Below, piece after piece: positions 10,463-21,944 of a stretch of 64,000 bases of DNA (position 1 is its first letter; every line of letters begins with the position of its first letter). A model generated the notes under the pieces. That model worked only from the letters and a program-made list of their open reading frames with translations. It was not told the DNA's origin and ran no database searches. The position numbers were made by a program, and so were the translations under genes. This stretch comes from Gari tellinella (taxonomy: Eukaryota > Mollusca > Bivalvia > Cardiida > Psammobiidae), in assembly GCA_922989275.2 (NCBI GenBank), contig OV277862.1:45099786-45163785 (forward strand), written 5' to 3'.

Positions 10463-10711
10463 CAGGGCTGCCATTTCTTCGGATTTTTCCTAAATCTTCG
10501 GATTTTTTTCTAGAACATCGTAGCTTAAAGCAGGCTGAAAGTAAAGCAAAAAATGCGCATTCTGCTTTACGTCCAGTCTGCTTTAAGTAGTCACGTGCCA
10601 ACAAAACTAGAAACAGGCTATGGGTGTAAAGGTACGATTCGTTCATTCGCACTTGAAAATTTTCAAATTTGGAAATCTTAGGATTTTTCATGTCAACTTA
10701 TGGAAGCCCTG
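10463..10711 (+). mobile_element. HP-G element with near 6-bp target duplication
   Basis: CAGGGCTGCCATTTCTTCGG to CTTATGGAAGCCCTG, flanked by TTATAT and CTATAT. The core is a type-2 hairpin (CTTAAAGCAGGCTGAAAGTA arms). Confidence 0.85.
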
Positions 10712-10878
10712 CTATATATTTCATTGTATTCTAGGCATTAAATTGTGTTTTTTTGACAAGCCACTGAGCCAGTAAGAATCAGTTTTATTTTTCCTGGAAA
10801 AGATACACAACAATAAAACCCTAAGATTAGTCTGATGTTTGCTATTGGCGTTTACAAAATTTGTTTCTGCCGCTTTTA

Positions 10879-11414
10879 ACACATTACCCAATGACCTGTT
10901 CTAGTATTGAAGCTATAAGTGGTGCCTTTAAGGAATGTTGGAAGTCACGCAGAATGCGCCTTAAGGCGCATTCTGCTTTTCTTTCAACCTGCTTTATGCT
11001 ACCATCTGCTAGGATGGAGAAAATATAATAATTTATTATGGAATATACGAGGGATGTTATTGAAGTTCGTAGACTTTTGTCCTTATTTTTCTACGTCATC
11101 AAATATGTGGTATCTAACGGTATATTATTGATATATAACGTCTTCTTGATCCGAAGATACTTTATTTCTTCAAAATAATTATTTGCAAGTGGTAATAAAA
11201 TGTATCCATGGCAACCGATGTAACGCTTCCCGGGGCACGCCATTTTCAATTTTGTTTCGTTTTAAAAGCATTCCCATAAGTTTGTCATTTGACGTTAAAA
11301 TTATAACGTATTTTATATATGACGTATAGATAACTGTATAAAGTTGGGCTATTTTCTTCAGTGGAGGAATAAATTAATGGCTTAAAAATACGTATTTATG
11401 GGGTAATGGGTTTA
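10879..11414 (+). mobile_element. HP-A element with mariner-like fragment inserted
   Basis: TTAACACATTACCCAATGAC to TATGGGGTAATGGGTTTA. The core has GAATGCGCCTTAAGGCGCAT. Inside at about 11044 TACGAGGGATGTTATTGAAG starts a roughly 285-bp insert resembling a mariner-type terminus; no matching right end was recognised. Confidence 0.7.
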
Positions 11415-11439
11415 GTACAACAGCGGATGAGATTATTTC

Positions 11440-11662
11440 TTTTACACTTTACAAGTAGAAATGGACATGGTTTAAAGGGTTACAGTTTCACGACATATTT
11501 TCATCTCAATGGCAAGCAGTTTGACGCCTAGTCAGACGCCGGGTAACCCGACGTACGATCATTATTCGATTGACTGTTCAAGTACCTTTTTGCAAAAGAA
11601 ATAACTGTTTAGTATAAAAGCTATGTGGCGTTATTAGGAACGTATAATATCTTCTCCACTGT
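11440..11662 (+). mobile_element. degenerate HP-E element
   Basis: GGCAAGCAGTTTGACGCC, GACGCCGGGTAACCC and the end TTCTCCACTGT. It is diverged, with a degraded hairpin. Confidence 0.55.
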
Positions 11663-11668
11663 GTGACA

Positions 11669-11917
11669 TACAGTGGAGAATCTGTTATTCTTTCCCGTTT
11701 AAACGCAAACGTACGCAAACGCAAAACACTAAAACGTAGAAAAGAACAATTTTGGACAATTCTGATATTTCATGTTTATCTTGGTGGCAAACAGTTTGGA
11801 GCCTGGTCAGACGCCGGGTTACCCGGCGTCTGATCTGGCTCCAAACTGTTTGCACTGGAAATAAACGTTTTAGCGTAAACGCGTTTACTGGGAAAGAATA
11901 ACACATTCTCCACTGTA
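11669..11917 (+). mobile_element. HP-E element, complete
   Basis: TACAGTGGAGAATCTGTTAT to ACATTCTCCACTGTA. The type-1 hairpin at about 11788-11853 has a GCCGGGTTACCCGGC centre, with AAACGCAAACGTACGCAAAC upstream. Confidence 0.93.
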
Positions 11918-11943
11918 TACACCTCTTGAATTTGCCACCGCAA

Positions 11944-12308
11944 TACAGTGTTCCCTCTCTACAACGGCCCTCCCAACAACGACTCCCTCCTTACAAAGAC
12001 CCTTGCCGCAGTTCCCTAAACAGGACAACTATGCTTAATGCTCTTACTGATGCAATATAGTCTGCTTGAAACATTGTCGTCTGCTGTTTTTCTCAATGTT
12101 ATATATTGGACATTTTGACAGAAAAAAAACTTAATTACGAGTGACAAACAATTTTAATTCAGATCAGACGCCGCGTTACGCGGCGTCTGATCTGGATTCA
12201 AGATGCTTGCAAATGTAAGCCAATTTCCCTCCCTATAACTACTTCCTCCGAGCAACGGACACAATTTTTGTCTCCCATTGGGTGTCTCTGAAGAGAGGGA
12301 ACGCTGTA
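11944..12308 (-). mobile_element. HP-H element, complete reference copy (365 bp)
   Basis: TACAGTGTTCCCTCTCTACA to GAGAGGGAACGCTGTA. It contains GTCGTCTGCTGTTTTTCTCA, the type-1 hairpin around GCCGCGTTACGCGGC and GTCTCCCATTGGGTGTC. Confidence 0.92.
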
Positions 12309-12647
12309 ACATGCAATTTTCATCCAGAAAACAGCATAGAGCATGTCAGATTTATTTAAGTGCATGTTTTCATTATAATTTCATTCTACTCTCATCATTA
12401 AATTTACAGCATAAGTTTGGTGTCAATATACATAGCAACAAATTATCGGATTTGCTGCCAGCTTGATGACAAAAATAAAACTTTATCTAATAACGCATTC
12501 GTTGCTGTGGAACCCTAAATTTACGCAATAACATTGTTTTTCACGTGTATGTAATTATGCTCTTTCAACGTTAATTAGGCCCCTGATATTCTAAATTTTA
12601 TGAAAAATTGGATTTTGAATAAAATTGACGACATCATTTTTGAAGAC

Positions 12648-12770
12648 GGTGTTCCCTCTAGGGAGACAAACAATGTATATGTTGTTCGGAGTGAGCTGTT
12701 ACAGGCAGAGAAAAATAAGCTTGGCTTAATTTGCAAACAGCTTAGTTACAAATCAGACGCCTCGTTATAA
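12648..12770 (+). mobile_element. HP-H fragment
   Basis: GGTGTTCCCTCTAGGGAGAC, TTGTTCGGAGTGAGC and a left hairpin arm ending GACGCCTCGTTA. It is truncated there. Confidence 0.65.
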
Positions 12771-13810
12771 TAACAATAATACTAATTATTATTATTTCAT
12801 GTGGATTACATATTTGGTTTCAAAAACCAATTTTCAATATGATCAACAAACAGCATTAACATATATACAACACGAATCATGTTAGAAGGGAACAAAATCA
12901 TCAATTAGTATTTCTTTAAGGTTTTGCAAACAGAATGGACCCAGAATATACAGTTTCTGTAGGAGCTCCCAACAGGGTCTATTTTAAAGATCATGCCCAA
13001 AATACATTGTTTAAGTGTCATTTTGAGAATTATTATTTTACTTAAATATAATTTTCGTTCAAATTTAACTATTGTTGGTTTTGTATTAAACAAAGTAAAC
13101 ATATACCCATCAGAAATATGTCTTTCTGCAAAGTTTTAACACGATCTGGTAATTAGTGCCAGAGATATGACACCATAATATATTATAAGTGCACACTTAG
13201 AAGATTCGTTAAGCGTACACATACATTTTTTATGCTAAATCTGGTTGCCAGTTACTTTGATTGATGAAACTGTCCAAGGTAAAGATTCCTGAAGGGTAGA
13301 TAAAAGATTGCGTAACAGAAGTTTTGTGATAAAAGAGAATATTAAACTCCAAATGCTAAGGCGAATAGATCAAAAAATAACCAGAGGGTGATTACAGTAC
13401 TTCAACTCCTGAGTCACTGCTTATAAAGCAGTTTAGACGAGTCTTTGATCATTCTCAGAGCATTCTGCTCAAATCTGTACTTGCACAACACATGCCTTGA
13501 GACAAGACCTAGTCGATCATGTTACAATTTGGACCCCTGTGACCTTATCCTTGACATCAGCCACTGCGTTTAAGTTTCGAAATTATGTTTAACTTTGGAA
13601 AAAATACCTATAACTTCCTATATCCCTTTCATATTTGATAGGCATATATGGAAATTACTTTCCAATGCACACAAAAGTTTGACCCCTGTGATCGTGACCT
13701 TAAACTCTGATTTTACTTTTTTTAAATGTACCGCCAACTTTGCTGTCTCTCTGACAACTCTTTCTTTATTCTTCCACTAAAAGAATAGTTTCCCTTCAAA
13801 GTTGCAGTCT
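12771..13810. other. no gene recognised
   Basis: Only weak words of the TGTGACCTTATCCTTGAC type, also common in other mollusc repeats, at about 13520-13710. Nothing was identified as coding. Confidence 0.4.
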
Positions 13811-13814
13811 AAAA

Positions 13815-13968
13815 TGTGTAGTTTAAGAAATATAGCCTGTATCCTAGTAGATGGTAGTTTAAAGTTGTCTGAAAGTAAAGCAGTTAAGGAACGTTCAGTA
13901 TTACTTTCAGCCTGCTTTCAGCAGTCAAATGCCTTCATTACTGTAACAAGCTATAGAGCAAAGGGTTA
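13815..13968 (+). mobile_element. HP-A fragment
   Basis: GATGGTAGTTTAAAGTTGTC, GAAAGTAAAGCAG and the right flank to AAAGGGTTAA. The hairpin is eroded. Confidence 0.6.
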
Positions 13969-14274
13969 ATTGACTCATCTTTTATATTTGCAATATCAAA
14001 AAGGGTTGTTATCTCCCCTTTTCTGTTGGATCAGAGCTACACGGGAGCTACTTCTGATGACTGTCAAGTCAAACTTTGGTGCACATCACGAGAGACGTCA
14101 CAGCAGATAGGATGCAACAAAACTCTGTGAGGTAGTAAAAAACGACAGCGTGTCTGCAACTATAATTGATACATCAGAACAAAGAAGACATCAATTTTTG
14201 AATTATTTTGGAACATATGCATATTCTTCAGTCAAACCAGCACTGAAGCTGACTTCAAAAATATTGCAGACCTG

Positions 14275-14388
14275 TTTTGTAATACATTATAAAAAAAAAC
14301 ATTCCTAAATAGAAACGAGTGGACTTGACTAAATTGGAGACTGGAATTCTCCATTATTTTCTAAGTTTCAGAGGTGAATCAATTACCA
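14275..14388 (+). mobile_element. HP-C right-half fragment
   Basis: AACATTCCTAAATAG, GACTGGAATTCTCCATT and TAAGTTTCAGAGGTGAATCA match the HP-C right flank. Confidence 0.6.
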
Positions 14389-14389
14389 T

Positions 14390-14870
14390 ATTATTATAAA
14401 TGTTAGTTTGCAAATGAAATGGAGCAATACAACAAATAAAATAAAATTATTCAAATGGAAACGCCAATAAAGTTTCCTATTCATTTTATTTCAGAATAAT
14501 AGTCCTGAAACAATTCTAACAACAAACGTTGTCTATGGAATAAACAAGGGGGATATTGAAGACCCTGCTATCGCTCACATATTATTTGAATCTTGTAGTC
14601 GTATATGAGAGTTTCACTCATAATCCAAACAAGTTTCATATAATCCTAAATTCTGAATTTGCTTGGGTGAGCTAAAAAGCATTGATGCCCTCGATCCAGG
14701 AACCAACGAATCAGAAACCAAGGGCACATGATTTACATGAATGTATATTAGCTTTACCACTCTCTTAATTGCAACGTAACATTGATGAGACCGATAACGG
14801 ACAAGATAGAATCAGTTTTAATAAACCGTTTCCTAGGGCATGCTTAGAATATTTGAATTAATATGAAATT
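14390..14870. other. no gene recognised
   Basis: Unique-looking AT-rich sequence. No supported frame or repeat. Confidence 0.4.
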
Positions 14871-14871
14871 C

Positions 14872-15065
14872 AATGGCTCATTTATCTTTGAAATTTCGAA
14901 TAAAAAATTCCAGTTTCTATTTAAATCTATTGCAGTGCACAATTAACTTTGGTTGTAATTACAGTATGTGTATATTGCAAAATGAAAAACAGTGCATAAC
15001 TTGGTAAGAATGCTTTTAGAAGCATTATGCGCTGGGTCTACCTTACTTGCATAGGATTCATATGT
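14872..15065 (-). mobile_element. HP-C element, diverged
   Basis: AAAAATTCCAGTTTCTATTT, then a degraded hairpin with AACAGTGCATAAC, GAATGCTTTTAGAAGCATT and the right arm. Confidence 0.5.
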
Positions 15066-15254
15066 CGGGTTTTCTTTTCACCTTGCAGGGCGGAGTTTCA
15101 ATGAGGACCTTTGCTTTCCATCTTTAGGGGTGGTAGCAGTGATAATTTTACGTGTGCATCCTGAGTCCTATACTCATTGAATTTGCCAAGGACTCATTAT
15201 TTAAAAAGTTGCGAGTCCCATGGACCCATAGCTTTTCTGGCCTTAGTTATTATT

Positions 15255-15400
15255 AACCTATTACTCATAAGCAAATAGTAGCTTAAAGCAGGTTGAAAGA
15301 AAAGCAGAATGTGCCTTAAGGCACATTCTGCTTTTCTTTCAACCTGCTTTATGTGGTCATCTGTCTTCAAAACTAGAAACAAGTTAAGGGGATTTGGGTT
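15255..15400 (-). mobile_element. HP-A fragment with perfect type-2 hairpin
   Basis: The hairpin at about 15282-15355: AAAGCAGGTTGAAAGAAAAG arms, GTGCCTTAAGGCAC centre, then ACTAGAAACAAG and GGGTTAA. Confidence 0.75.
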
Positions 15401-15594
15401 AATTTTTCACCTCAAGGACCCCATGTTTGTCTAAAGGACTCATTGTTTTACAGAATGTGCATACCGAGGACTCATTCATCTGATTTCTAAAATTATCACT
15501 GGGTGGTATCACTGTTTATTATCGGTATAGTTATCATGGATATGGCTGCTCACGTAAAGTGTATTCCTTTCTGTTGAAAGTTCAGTAAAGCCTC

Positions 15595-15899
15595 TCCATT
15601 ACGACCACTAAACTGTTTTAATTATTAGATGTTTACGATAGGTGACTGCTTAAAGCAATGTGATAATTGAACAGAAAGATAACCTTGCTTGAGTCAGTGT
15701 TTTATTATCTAATCATTTACCAAAAAATGATCATTTAACAACCTCAAATTCTAAATTTTCGAAAATAGATCTACTATCATTTGAAATACTTTTTTTATTA
15801 TTATTAATATATATTATATTGTTTGGCCACTTTGGCCATCTGTAAATATGTTGTGAGTAACGAGGAATTTGTTAATTCAAGTTACTGATTGAATAAAGA

Positions 15900-15932
<33 letters not shown>

Positions 15933-16012
15933 TAAGGTGTCGCCTGTCATTTATGACGTCATAAGCCTTCTTTATAGTGGTTGTAAAAAAGAAGTTTTTA
16001 CGTTTTTTGGAA
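15595..16012 (+). mobile_element. HP-B element interrupted by the (ATT)n retroposon fragment
   Basis: HP-B left CAGTAAAGCCTCTCCATTAC at 15591 up to AACAGAAAGATAACC; the retroposon is at about 15680-15934; HP-B right part GTGTCGCCTGTC..GCCTTCTTTATAGTGG follows. The hairpin right arm is lost. Confidence 0.65.
15680..15934 (+). mobile_element. 3' end fragment of a retroposon with (ATT)n tail, copy 2
   Basis: It is colinear with 9360-9656 and ends in about nine ATT units. It starts at the same 5' truncation point, GAGTCAGTGTTTTATT. Confidence 0.65.
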
Positions 16013-16257
16013 AATAACGATTTATTACGGAGCTGTACCTATCACCCCTAACATTAAATGCAAATTAGTTTATATGTGTTATAGGTTAGCTCCGCCCTGT
16101 CTGGTGAAAAAATACACTTCACATTTACATGTACACTATTTCTGTAGGTTTCGTATTAACGCGCCGCTAGGGTTATCAAAAACTGAGATGCTAACAATTA
16201 TACGACAAATCAATAACCAATTAGACACAAGATCTGATTAAACAAGTCGTATTTGTG

Positions 16258-16466
16258 TATAGTAGAACCTTTCTATTATGACTACTAAAATGTAGGCTCA
16301 TTGATTGTATAAAATGCAGGTGACAGCTTAAAGCAATGTGACAGTAAAACAGAAAGCTCCTAAAGGAGCTTTCTGTTTTACTGTCACATTGCTTTAAGCA
16401 GTCACCTGTCGTAAACACCTAATATTTAAAACAATGAAGTGGTTGTAATAAAGAGGTTTTACTATA
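16258..16466 (-). mobile_element. HP-B element, complete
   Basis: TATAGTAGAACCTTTCTATT to AAGAGGTTTTACTATA. It has a perfect hairpin: CTTAAAGCAATGTGACAGTA arms, AGCTCCTAAAGGAGCT centre. Confidence 0.92.
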
Positions 16467-16467
16467 T

Positions 16468-16676
16468 ACGTACGCAAACGCAAAGCACTAAAACGTAGAA
16501 AAATACAACTTTTTGACAATTCTGATAATTCATCTTTATCTTGGTGGCAAACAGTTTGGAGCCTGATCAGACGCCGGGTCACCCGGTGTCTGATCTGGCT
16601 CCAAACTGTTTGCAGTGATATAATAGTTTTAGGGTAAACGCGTTTATTGGGAAAGAATAACGTTTTCTCCACTGTA
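16468..16676 (+). mobile_element. HP-E element, left end missing
   Basis: It starts at CGTACGCAAACGCAAAGCAC directly after the HP-B end and runs to CGTTTTCTCCACTGTA; type-1 hairpin with GCCGGGTCACCCGG centre. Confidence 0.88.
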
Positions 16677-16808
16677 GTAAAACATGGTAGAATCTTGTCG
16701 GAAATGCTGTCATTTTAACTAGCCTAGTTTAACCATTTAACCTAAGTGACGCATGTACGTGTCCTGAGACTAGAACACTTGTTAACTTATATACATGTAA
16801 ATCAACCC

Positions 16809-17125
16809 TTAAAGACATCTCCTGACTACCTTTCGATCATAACGCATTGCCAGACAATTTCCTTGCAAAAAGCAAATATTGGTCTTGTGGACATGTAGGT
16901 AGCAAAGAACCATTGGAGCTTCTCATATGAGACCCGACCTCTATATTTGATAGTTTGGTTAGGAATAACCATTGAAAATCACTAGAGCATGAGTATAATC
17001 TGGGCCTCACCAGGTAAACTGAGATTGGTATAGATTGTGATGCATGATTTGACAGTTAAATTCTCACACTATCGAGACAATGGGGGTAGTCCATCAATAG
17101 ACTGAGGAAAAGTATTTCATATTAA
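16809..17125 (+). mobile_element. TTAAAGACATC element, copy 1
   Basis: TTAAAGACATCTCCTGACTA, CCTTTCGATCATAACGCATT, AATAACCATTGAAAATCACT, ending GGAAAAGTATTTCATATTAA. The second copy at 46613-46911 shows the TTAA target clearly. Confidence 0.75.
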
Positions 17126-17665
17126 ACAAGTTCACCGCATGCGGGTGCCAACGCACATCTGTTTTGTGAATCTTATAGATTAAAAAGAAACGGTCATAAT
17201 AATATCCTTATAGCTATGAATTGTAACTGCTATGAGTAAAATAAGGTTAAAGGTCAAGTCCAAAAATCAAGGTTTTTCCTTGCCCAATAAAGGTTTATGC
17301 TGCATAGTGAAGAAGTATTGACCAATGTCAAGTTTCTGCTTATTTTCTTTCAAATAAGGTCAAGGCCACATATTGAAAATTTTAACGTTGATGGAAAGGC
17401 CTTACAAGGAATCCACATGTGAAGTGAGAGAGTCCTTCTGGTGAGGGTTAAAATCTTCTTTTTTTTCAAAATATAAGTAAGTTTAGGTCAAAGGTCAAGG
17501 TCAATTATGAAAGATTTTGGTATGTTAAGATTGGACTTGCCAAGATGAACATGAATACCAAATATGAAGGAATGGCTAACGTTAAGATTTCGGACAACGA
17601 CGACGCGGACACCGGAGAGACCACAATAGCTCGTTTTGTTTCTTCGAAACAGACGAGCTAAAAAG
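17126..17665. repeat. dispersed repeat with AGGTCA words, ends at AGACGAGCTAAAA
   Basis: It contains repeated AAGGTCAAGGTC-type words and GGACAACGACGACGCGGACA. It ends in the imperfect palindrome AGCTCGTTTTGTTTCTTCGA / ACAGACGAGCTAA. It resembles the 3' parts of common bivalve repeats; no coding was found. Confidence 0.45.
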
Positions 17666-17729
17666 GGACTAGAACTAATCGGAAATTGGTAGTGTCTCCT
17701 TTTTAGATGTCAAGACTGCATTTGATTAA

Positions 17730-17978
17730 TTAACCATTTCAGCACAGTCGTCGACTCAATTCGAATTTTACGAATAGTTTAGAACCAGATCAGACGCCGC
17801 ATAACGCAGGGTCTGATCAGGGTCAAAACTCTTTGACACTGGTATCGAAATTTCGCCAGTCATACTGCCTTATCTCTAATTTTAAAACCATCATTCAGAC
17901 AACACCATTGAAGCAGACGGTGAATGGGTAAAAATCTCACGATTAATTTGGAAGCAAAAGGGTTCAACGGAAAGGCCA
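17730..17978 (+). mobile_element. HP-D element
   Basis: TTAACCATTTCAGC start, type-1 hairpin with GACGCCGCATAACGCAGGGT centre, AGTCATACTGCCTTATC and CGATTAATTTGGAAGC blocks. Confidence 0.75.
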
Positions 17979-18024
17979 TTGTAAATTTACACTGGGAACT
18001 TGGAAGGGGGTCTATTTAAGGTTT

Positions 18025-18243
18025 TTAACCAATTCACTGCCATGTTGTCATTAATTTCAAACAATTATAGTCTGCTTCTATTTCTCTAATTTAAATTTAA
18101 GATACCGGTATTTTGACTTTCGAAATATTGAAATGAGTGTCATCCAGTTTTGGATCCTAATCAGACGCCGCGTTACGCGATGTCTGATCAGAATCCAAAC
18201 TGTTTGCAAATAAACGTTGTACTCGGGGTAAGGCAGTGAAGGG
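18025..18243 (-). mobile_element. HP-D element
   Basis: TTAACCAATTCACTGCC, TAGTCTGCTTCTATTTC, type-1 hairpin with GCCGCGTTACGCG centre, ending GGGGTAAGGCAGTGAAGG. Confidence 0.75.
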
Positions 18244-18336
18244 AATAGCCTAAGGCTTTTTTTAAATATGAATTTTCTCTCTATAAAGGCAGTTGATCTA
18301 TTTGTATCTTTATTTCAATCAAATTTGATGAGACAT

Positions 18337-18586
18337 TACAGTGGAGAATCTGCTATTCTTTCCCGTTTAAACGCAAACGTACGCAAACGCAAAACACTAA
18401 AACGTAGAAAAGTATAACTTTTTGACATTTCTGATAATTCATGTTTATCTTGGTGGCAAACAGTTTGGAGCCTGATCAGACGCCGGGTTACCCGGCGTCT
18501 GATCTGGCTCCAAACTGTTTGCACTGCAAATAATAGTTTTAACGTAAACGCGTTTATTGGGAAAGAATAACGTTTTCTCCACTGTA
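18337..18586 (+). mobile_element. HP-E element, complete
   Basis: TACAGTGGAGAATCTGCTAT to CGTTTTCTCCACTGTA, with a perfect hairpin GCCGGGTTACCCGGC. It is over 90% alike 11669-11917 by eye. Confidence 0.94.
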
Positions 18587-18934
18587 CAAATATTGAACTC
18601 TAGAGATGCAAATTAACCCTGGAGAAATTAGCGATAAGGAAATAAGCAAATATTAAAAAGAAGAAAACACGTGAGTTCATCGTGTATTAAACGGCCACTA
18701 GAAGAACCACGGGTTGTCTTAAAATACATGTAAGCTAGATGAACGCACATAGCAGGATAAAAACAACGCAGAGTTTTCCTAGATGGAGGTTCTCTATGCC
18801 ATTTCTATTTCATACCACTTGCAGCCGCTTGCCCGATAAATTTCCAAGCTACGTCAATTAAGTGATATATTAATACAGGATTGGCTAGATATAGCAAGAT
18901 TCAACACAGACATGATAAAGTATACGTATATAAA

Positions 18935-20262
18935 TACGAGGGGTGTTTCATAATTAATGCAACTAGATCAATAACTTTTATAATATAAGTGCAAAATGCA
19001 TGTGCGATATATCATTCGAAAGAGCAATTCTTCGCCTACAAAATGGTGCAATGCACAGTAAGATCACATGACTAGATAAGTCACACCACGAGCCTAAAAG
19101 ACCCCAACTCAAGGGCTCTGGACCGTTTTTGTGTATTTTTGAGGTAATGCTTCGAACAAATTTTGATACTGTAATTACCACAATGGTTTTATTATTTGAA
19201 ATAATTTTATGAAACTTTCGGTCAAATTAATTCAGACAATTGTACACACATGACGCAATTTAAAATTATACTATTTTACAAAATGACAAAAATATAGGTA
19301 ATATTTAACAACTTACTGAAAATATCATAAAAATGACACTACTGTTATGTTAAAGAGGTTTTGTTGAAACCTAGAACACATTTGTTATATCAAACCATGC
19401 TATGATGGAAGCAATTGAAGTAGATGTTCATGTTTTAAAATCAAATTATAGATATACGAATCTAGAAAATTTTCGTAGCGTTCGATAATTCATGTCAAAT
19501 AAATACGAAAGAAGACTCAAGCAGGAAACGCAACACAAACGCAACCCATCTCTAAAGCAGAACACACACACAGCCATACCATAACAAACACACACACACA
19601 ACCACACACACACGCAACACCATTCCCTCATCTACACACCAAACAGAAAACAACACGCAAGACAAACATAAAGCTAAGTAAACATAGGAGCCCGCCATGG
19701 TACGGTCAGTAGCAATCAATAATCAATTATAAATTAATTAATTATTAACAACCACTGGGGGGTTAAACCTGGGTTTAGGGGCGCCCAACCTCACACTTAT
19801 CTCCTATATTCACCTATAACGACGAACAGTGTACATAAAATATAAACCCTGTTCCAACACCTTACAATCAAAAACTTTTTTTTCGTTAGCAAAATGAGAT
19901 TTTTTTCTTTAAATTTTTTTTTAAAAACAGCTGAACTTTTTAAATGTTATGAAATCTTATTCATATTAAAAATAAGACATAAACTGATATATTTCAAAAA
20001 CAAAGTACATGTATAGAAATTTTACTTTTAAAAAAGTTATTAGGTCAATAAGTTATGTCTGAAAAGTGCTATGTTCTAGTGCCCTTGAGAAGGGGTCATT
20101 TAGATAAGTATTGTGATGCATCCCGTATTGTGATCTAATCGTGCATTATACCATCGTGTAGGTGAGGAATTGCCCTTTCCAATGATATATCACACATGCA
20201 TATTACAATTATTATATCGAAGTTATTAATGGAGTTGCATTAATTATGAAACACCCCTCGTA
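18935..20262. mobile_element. non-coding mariner-like TIR element, 1.33 kb
   Basis: Termini TACGAGGGGTGTTTCATAAT and ATTATGAAACACCCCTCGTA give a perfect outer TIR with TA ends; similarity continues inward for about 170 bp (ATGTGCGATATATCATT, GAAAGAGCAATTC). Its length matches a mariner, but no transposase frame is present, and the centre has a CACACA-rich tract near 19560-19620. Confidence 0.85.
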
Positions 20263-20299
20263 TGAGCCATGCCATGAGAAAATCTGACGTATTGCTTTG

Positions 20300-20368
20300 C
20301 AAACAGTGAATATCAAGGCCAGCCACCGCGTCAAAGACGCGGCGGCTGGTCTTGATATACACTGTTTG
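20300..20368. repeat. type-1-like hairpin without known ends
   Basis: CAAACAGTGAATATCAAGGC / CTTGATATACACTGTTTG arms with CCACCGCGTCAAAGACGCGGCGG centre. It shares only the outer CAAACAGTGAA with HP-C. Confidence 0.85.
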
Positions 20369-20614
20369 ACACCCATGTGCGTCCAAAGCAGTTCATGTAG
20401 ATGCATTATGTACGGTTTCTGCAGTGTAGACCAAGTTTAGATACACAGTCTGGGATGACAACGGTGCTTAGTCTGTACAGTGCTGTATTGTAATAAAGCA
20501 GGTTTTGTCACGACACTGCTCAATTATACATCCAATGCAAACGACTTCGCCTTTCCTGTATTTCTGGTTTATTGACCAATTACACCATATATACATGTAC
20601 ATGTATACACATTT

Positions 20615-20845
20615 TACGCCTTTATCTTATTCATCCGTGCACTAAAGGAAATAGTTTCAAATAATAAATCATGAAATCGTATACATGTACCATAAGAAAT
20701 ATTTCTATGATCTAGTAGATGGTAGCTTAAAGCAGGTTTGAAGTAAAGCAGAATGCGCCTGAATGCGCATTCTGCTTTACTCCCATCCTGCTTTAAGTGG
20801 TCATATAATTATCTTCAATATCAGAAACAGGCTATAAGGGTTAAT
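20615..20845 (-). mobile_element. HP-A element
   Basis: GCCTTTATCTTATTCATCC, GATCTAGTAGATGGTAGC, type-2 hairpin with GCGCCTGAATGCGC centre, ending TATAAGGGTTAA. Confidence 0.82.
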
Positions 20846-21138
20846 GGACTCATCTGTGTTTTAATTGATTTTAACACGGGATTTACTTTGTAATGGTATT
20901 TCTTTGCCAGACATTGTATCGGCTGATGATATTACCTTACTGTAACTCACCAAGAATGATAAAAGTGTGCTATTAATGTTCTAATCAATTATATAGTGTC
21001 AAAACATGTACAATTGTACTATGATCAAGTCTAACAAACAGTTTAAGTCCCACAGACATTGGTTTATGTGGTGATGAACGCACACGAGTGCACAAGAGTC
21101 ATATACTCACACACAATGGCATACGAGACCTCGAGGCA

Positions 21139-21262
21139 CACTGTACTTTACTTTCAGTCTGCTTTAAGCTAACACTCGCAAGGATCTAGACAATATTTAT
21201 TACGGTAGGCCTACATATTCATAATTGTATAAAATGGAACTATTTTCTTCAGCGGAGGAATG
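21139..21262 (+). mobile_element. HP-A right-half fragment
   Basis: ACTTTACTTTCAGTCTGC, CTAACACTCGCAAGGATCTA, GGAACTATTTTCTTCAGCGG. Confidence 0.7.
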
Positions 21263-21423
21263 TAATTCGAATAGGAAACTGGCAAAGAGGAACAACTGTT
21301 CTTATTTCTGCCGCTGTTTTTGAAAAGAGTTATCATTCTTTGGCTTACGATGATGTACCACCCCGTCCATCGGTCTGTTAAGTCCTTTATTGCTTGACTA
21401 AACCATGTTAACCATTTCATGAT

Positions 21424-21653
21424 CAAATTGTTCGTGAGAATTTTACCCCTTCACCGTTTCATTCTCGTCTGCTCAATTTTGTTGTCTGCAATGACGTTTC
21501 AAAGTTAAAAAATAAGGCAGTATGACTGAAGAAATTTCGAAACGAGTGTCAAACAGTTTGGATCCTGATCAGACGCCGCGTTACGCGGCCTCTGATCAAG
21601 ATCCAAGCTGTTTGCAACCGCGCTTTTAAGCGTTATTGAGAGTGAAAGGGTTA
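21424..21653 (-). mobile_element. HP-D element, near complete
   Basis: TCGTGAGAATTTTACCCC, CTGCAATGACGTTTCAAAG, hairpin at about 21550-21615 (GCCGCGTTACGCGGC), ending GAGAGTGAAAGGGTTAA. Confidence 0.9.
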
Positions 21654-21944
21654 AAACCGCTCATTAGAATCCTATCGAGAACGAGTGGTCACATCAAAGT
21701 GTTTGATTGAGACAATGGACAAAATGTTGTAAATGTTGAGTTCTAAGTTCGGTGGTCCCTCTCTACAACAACAGCCAATGAGAGACAAAGATTACTTGTG
21801 TTGTTCGGAGGAAGTCGTTATAGAGAATGACTTGGTTTACATTTGCAAACAGCTGGAATCAAGATGTTTGTCACTCGTCATTGTATGTTTTCTGTCAAAA
21901 TGTCCGCTTCTATGTAATTTTGAGCAAAAAAGCAGACACCAACT

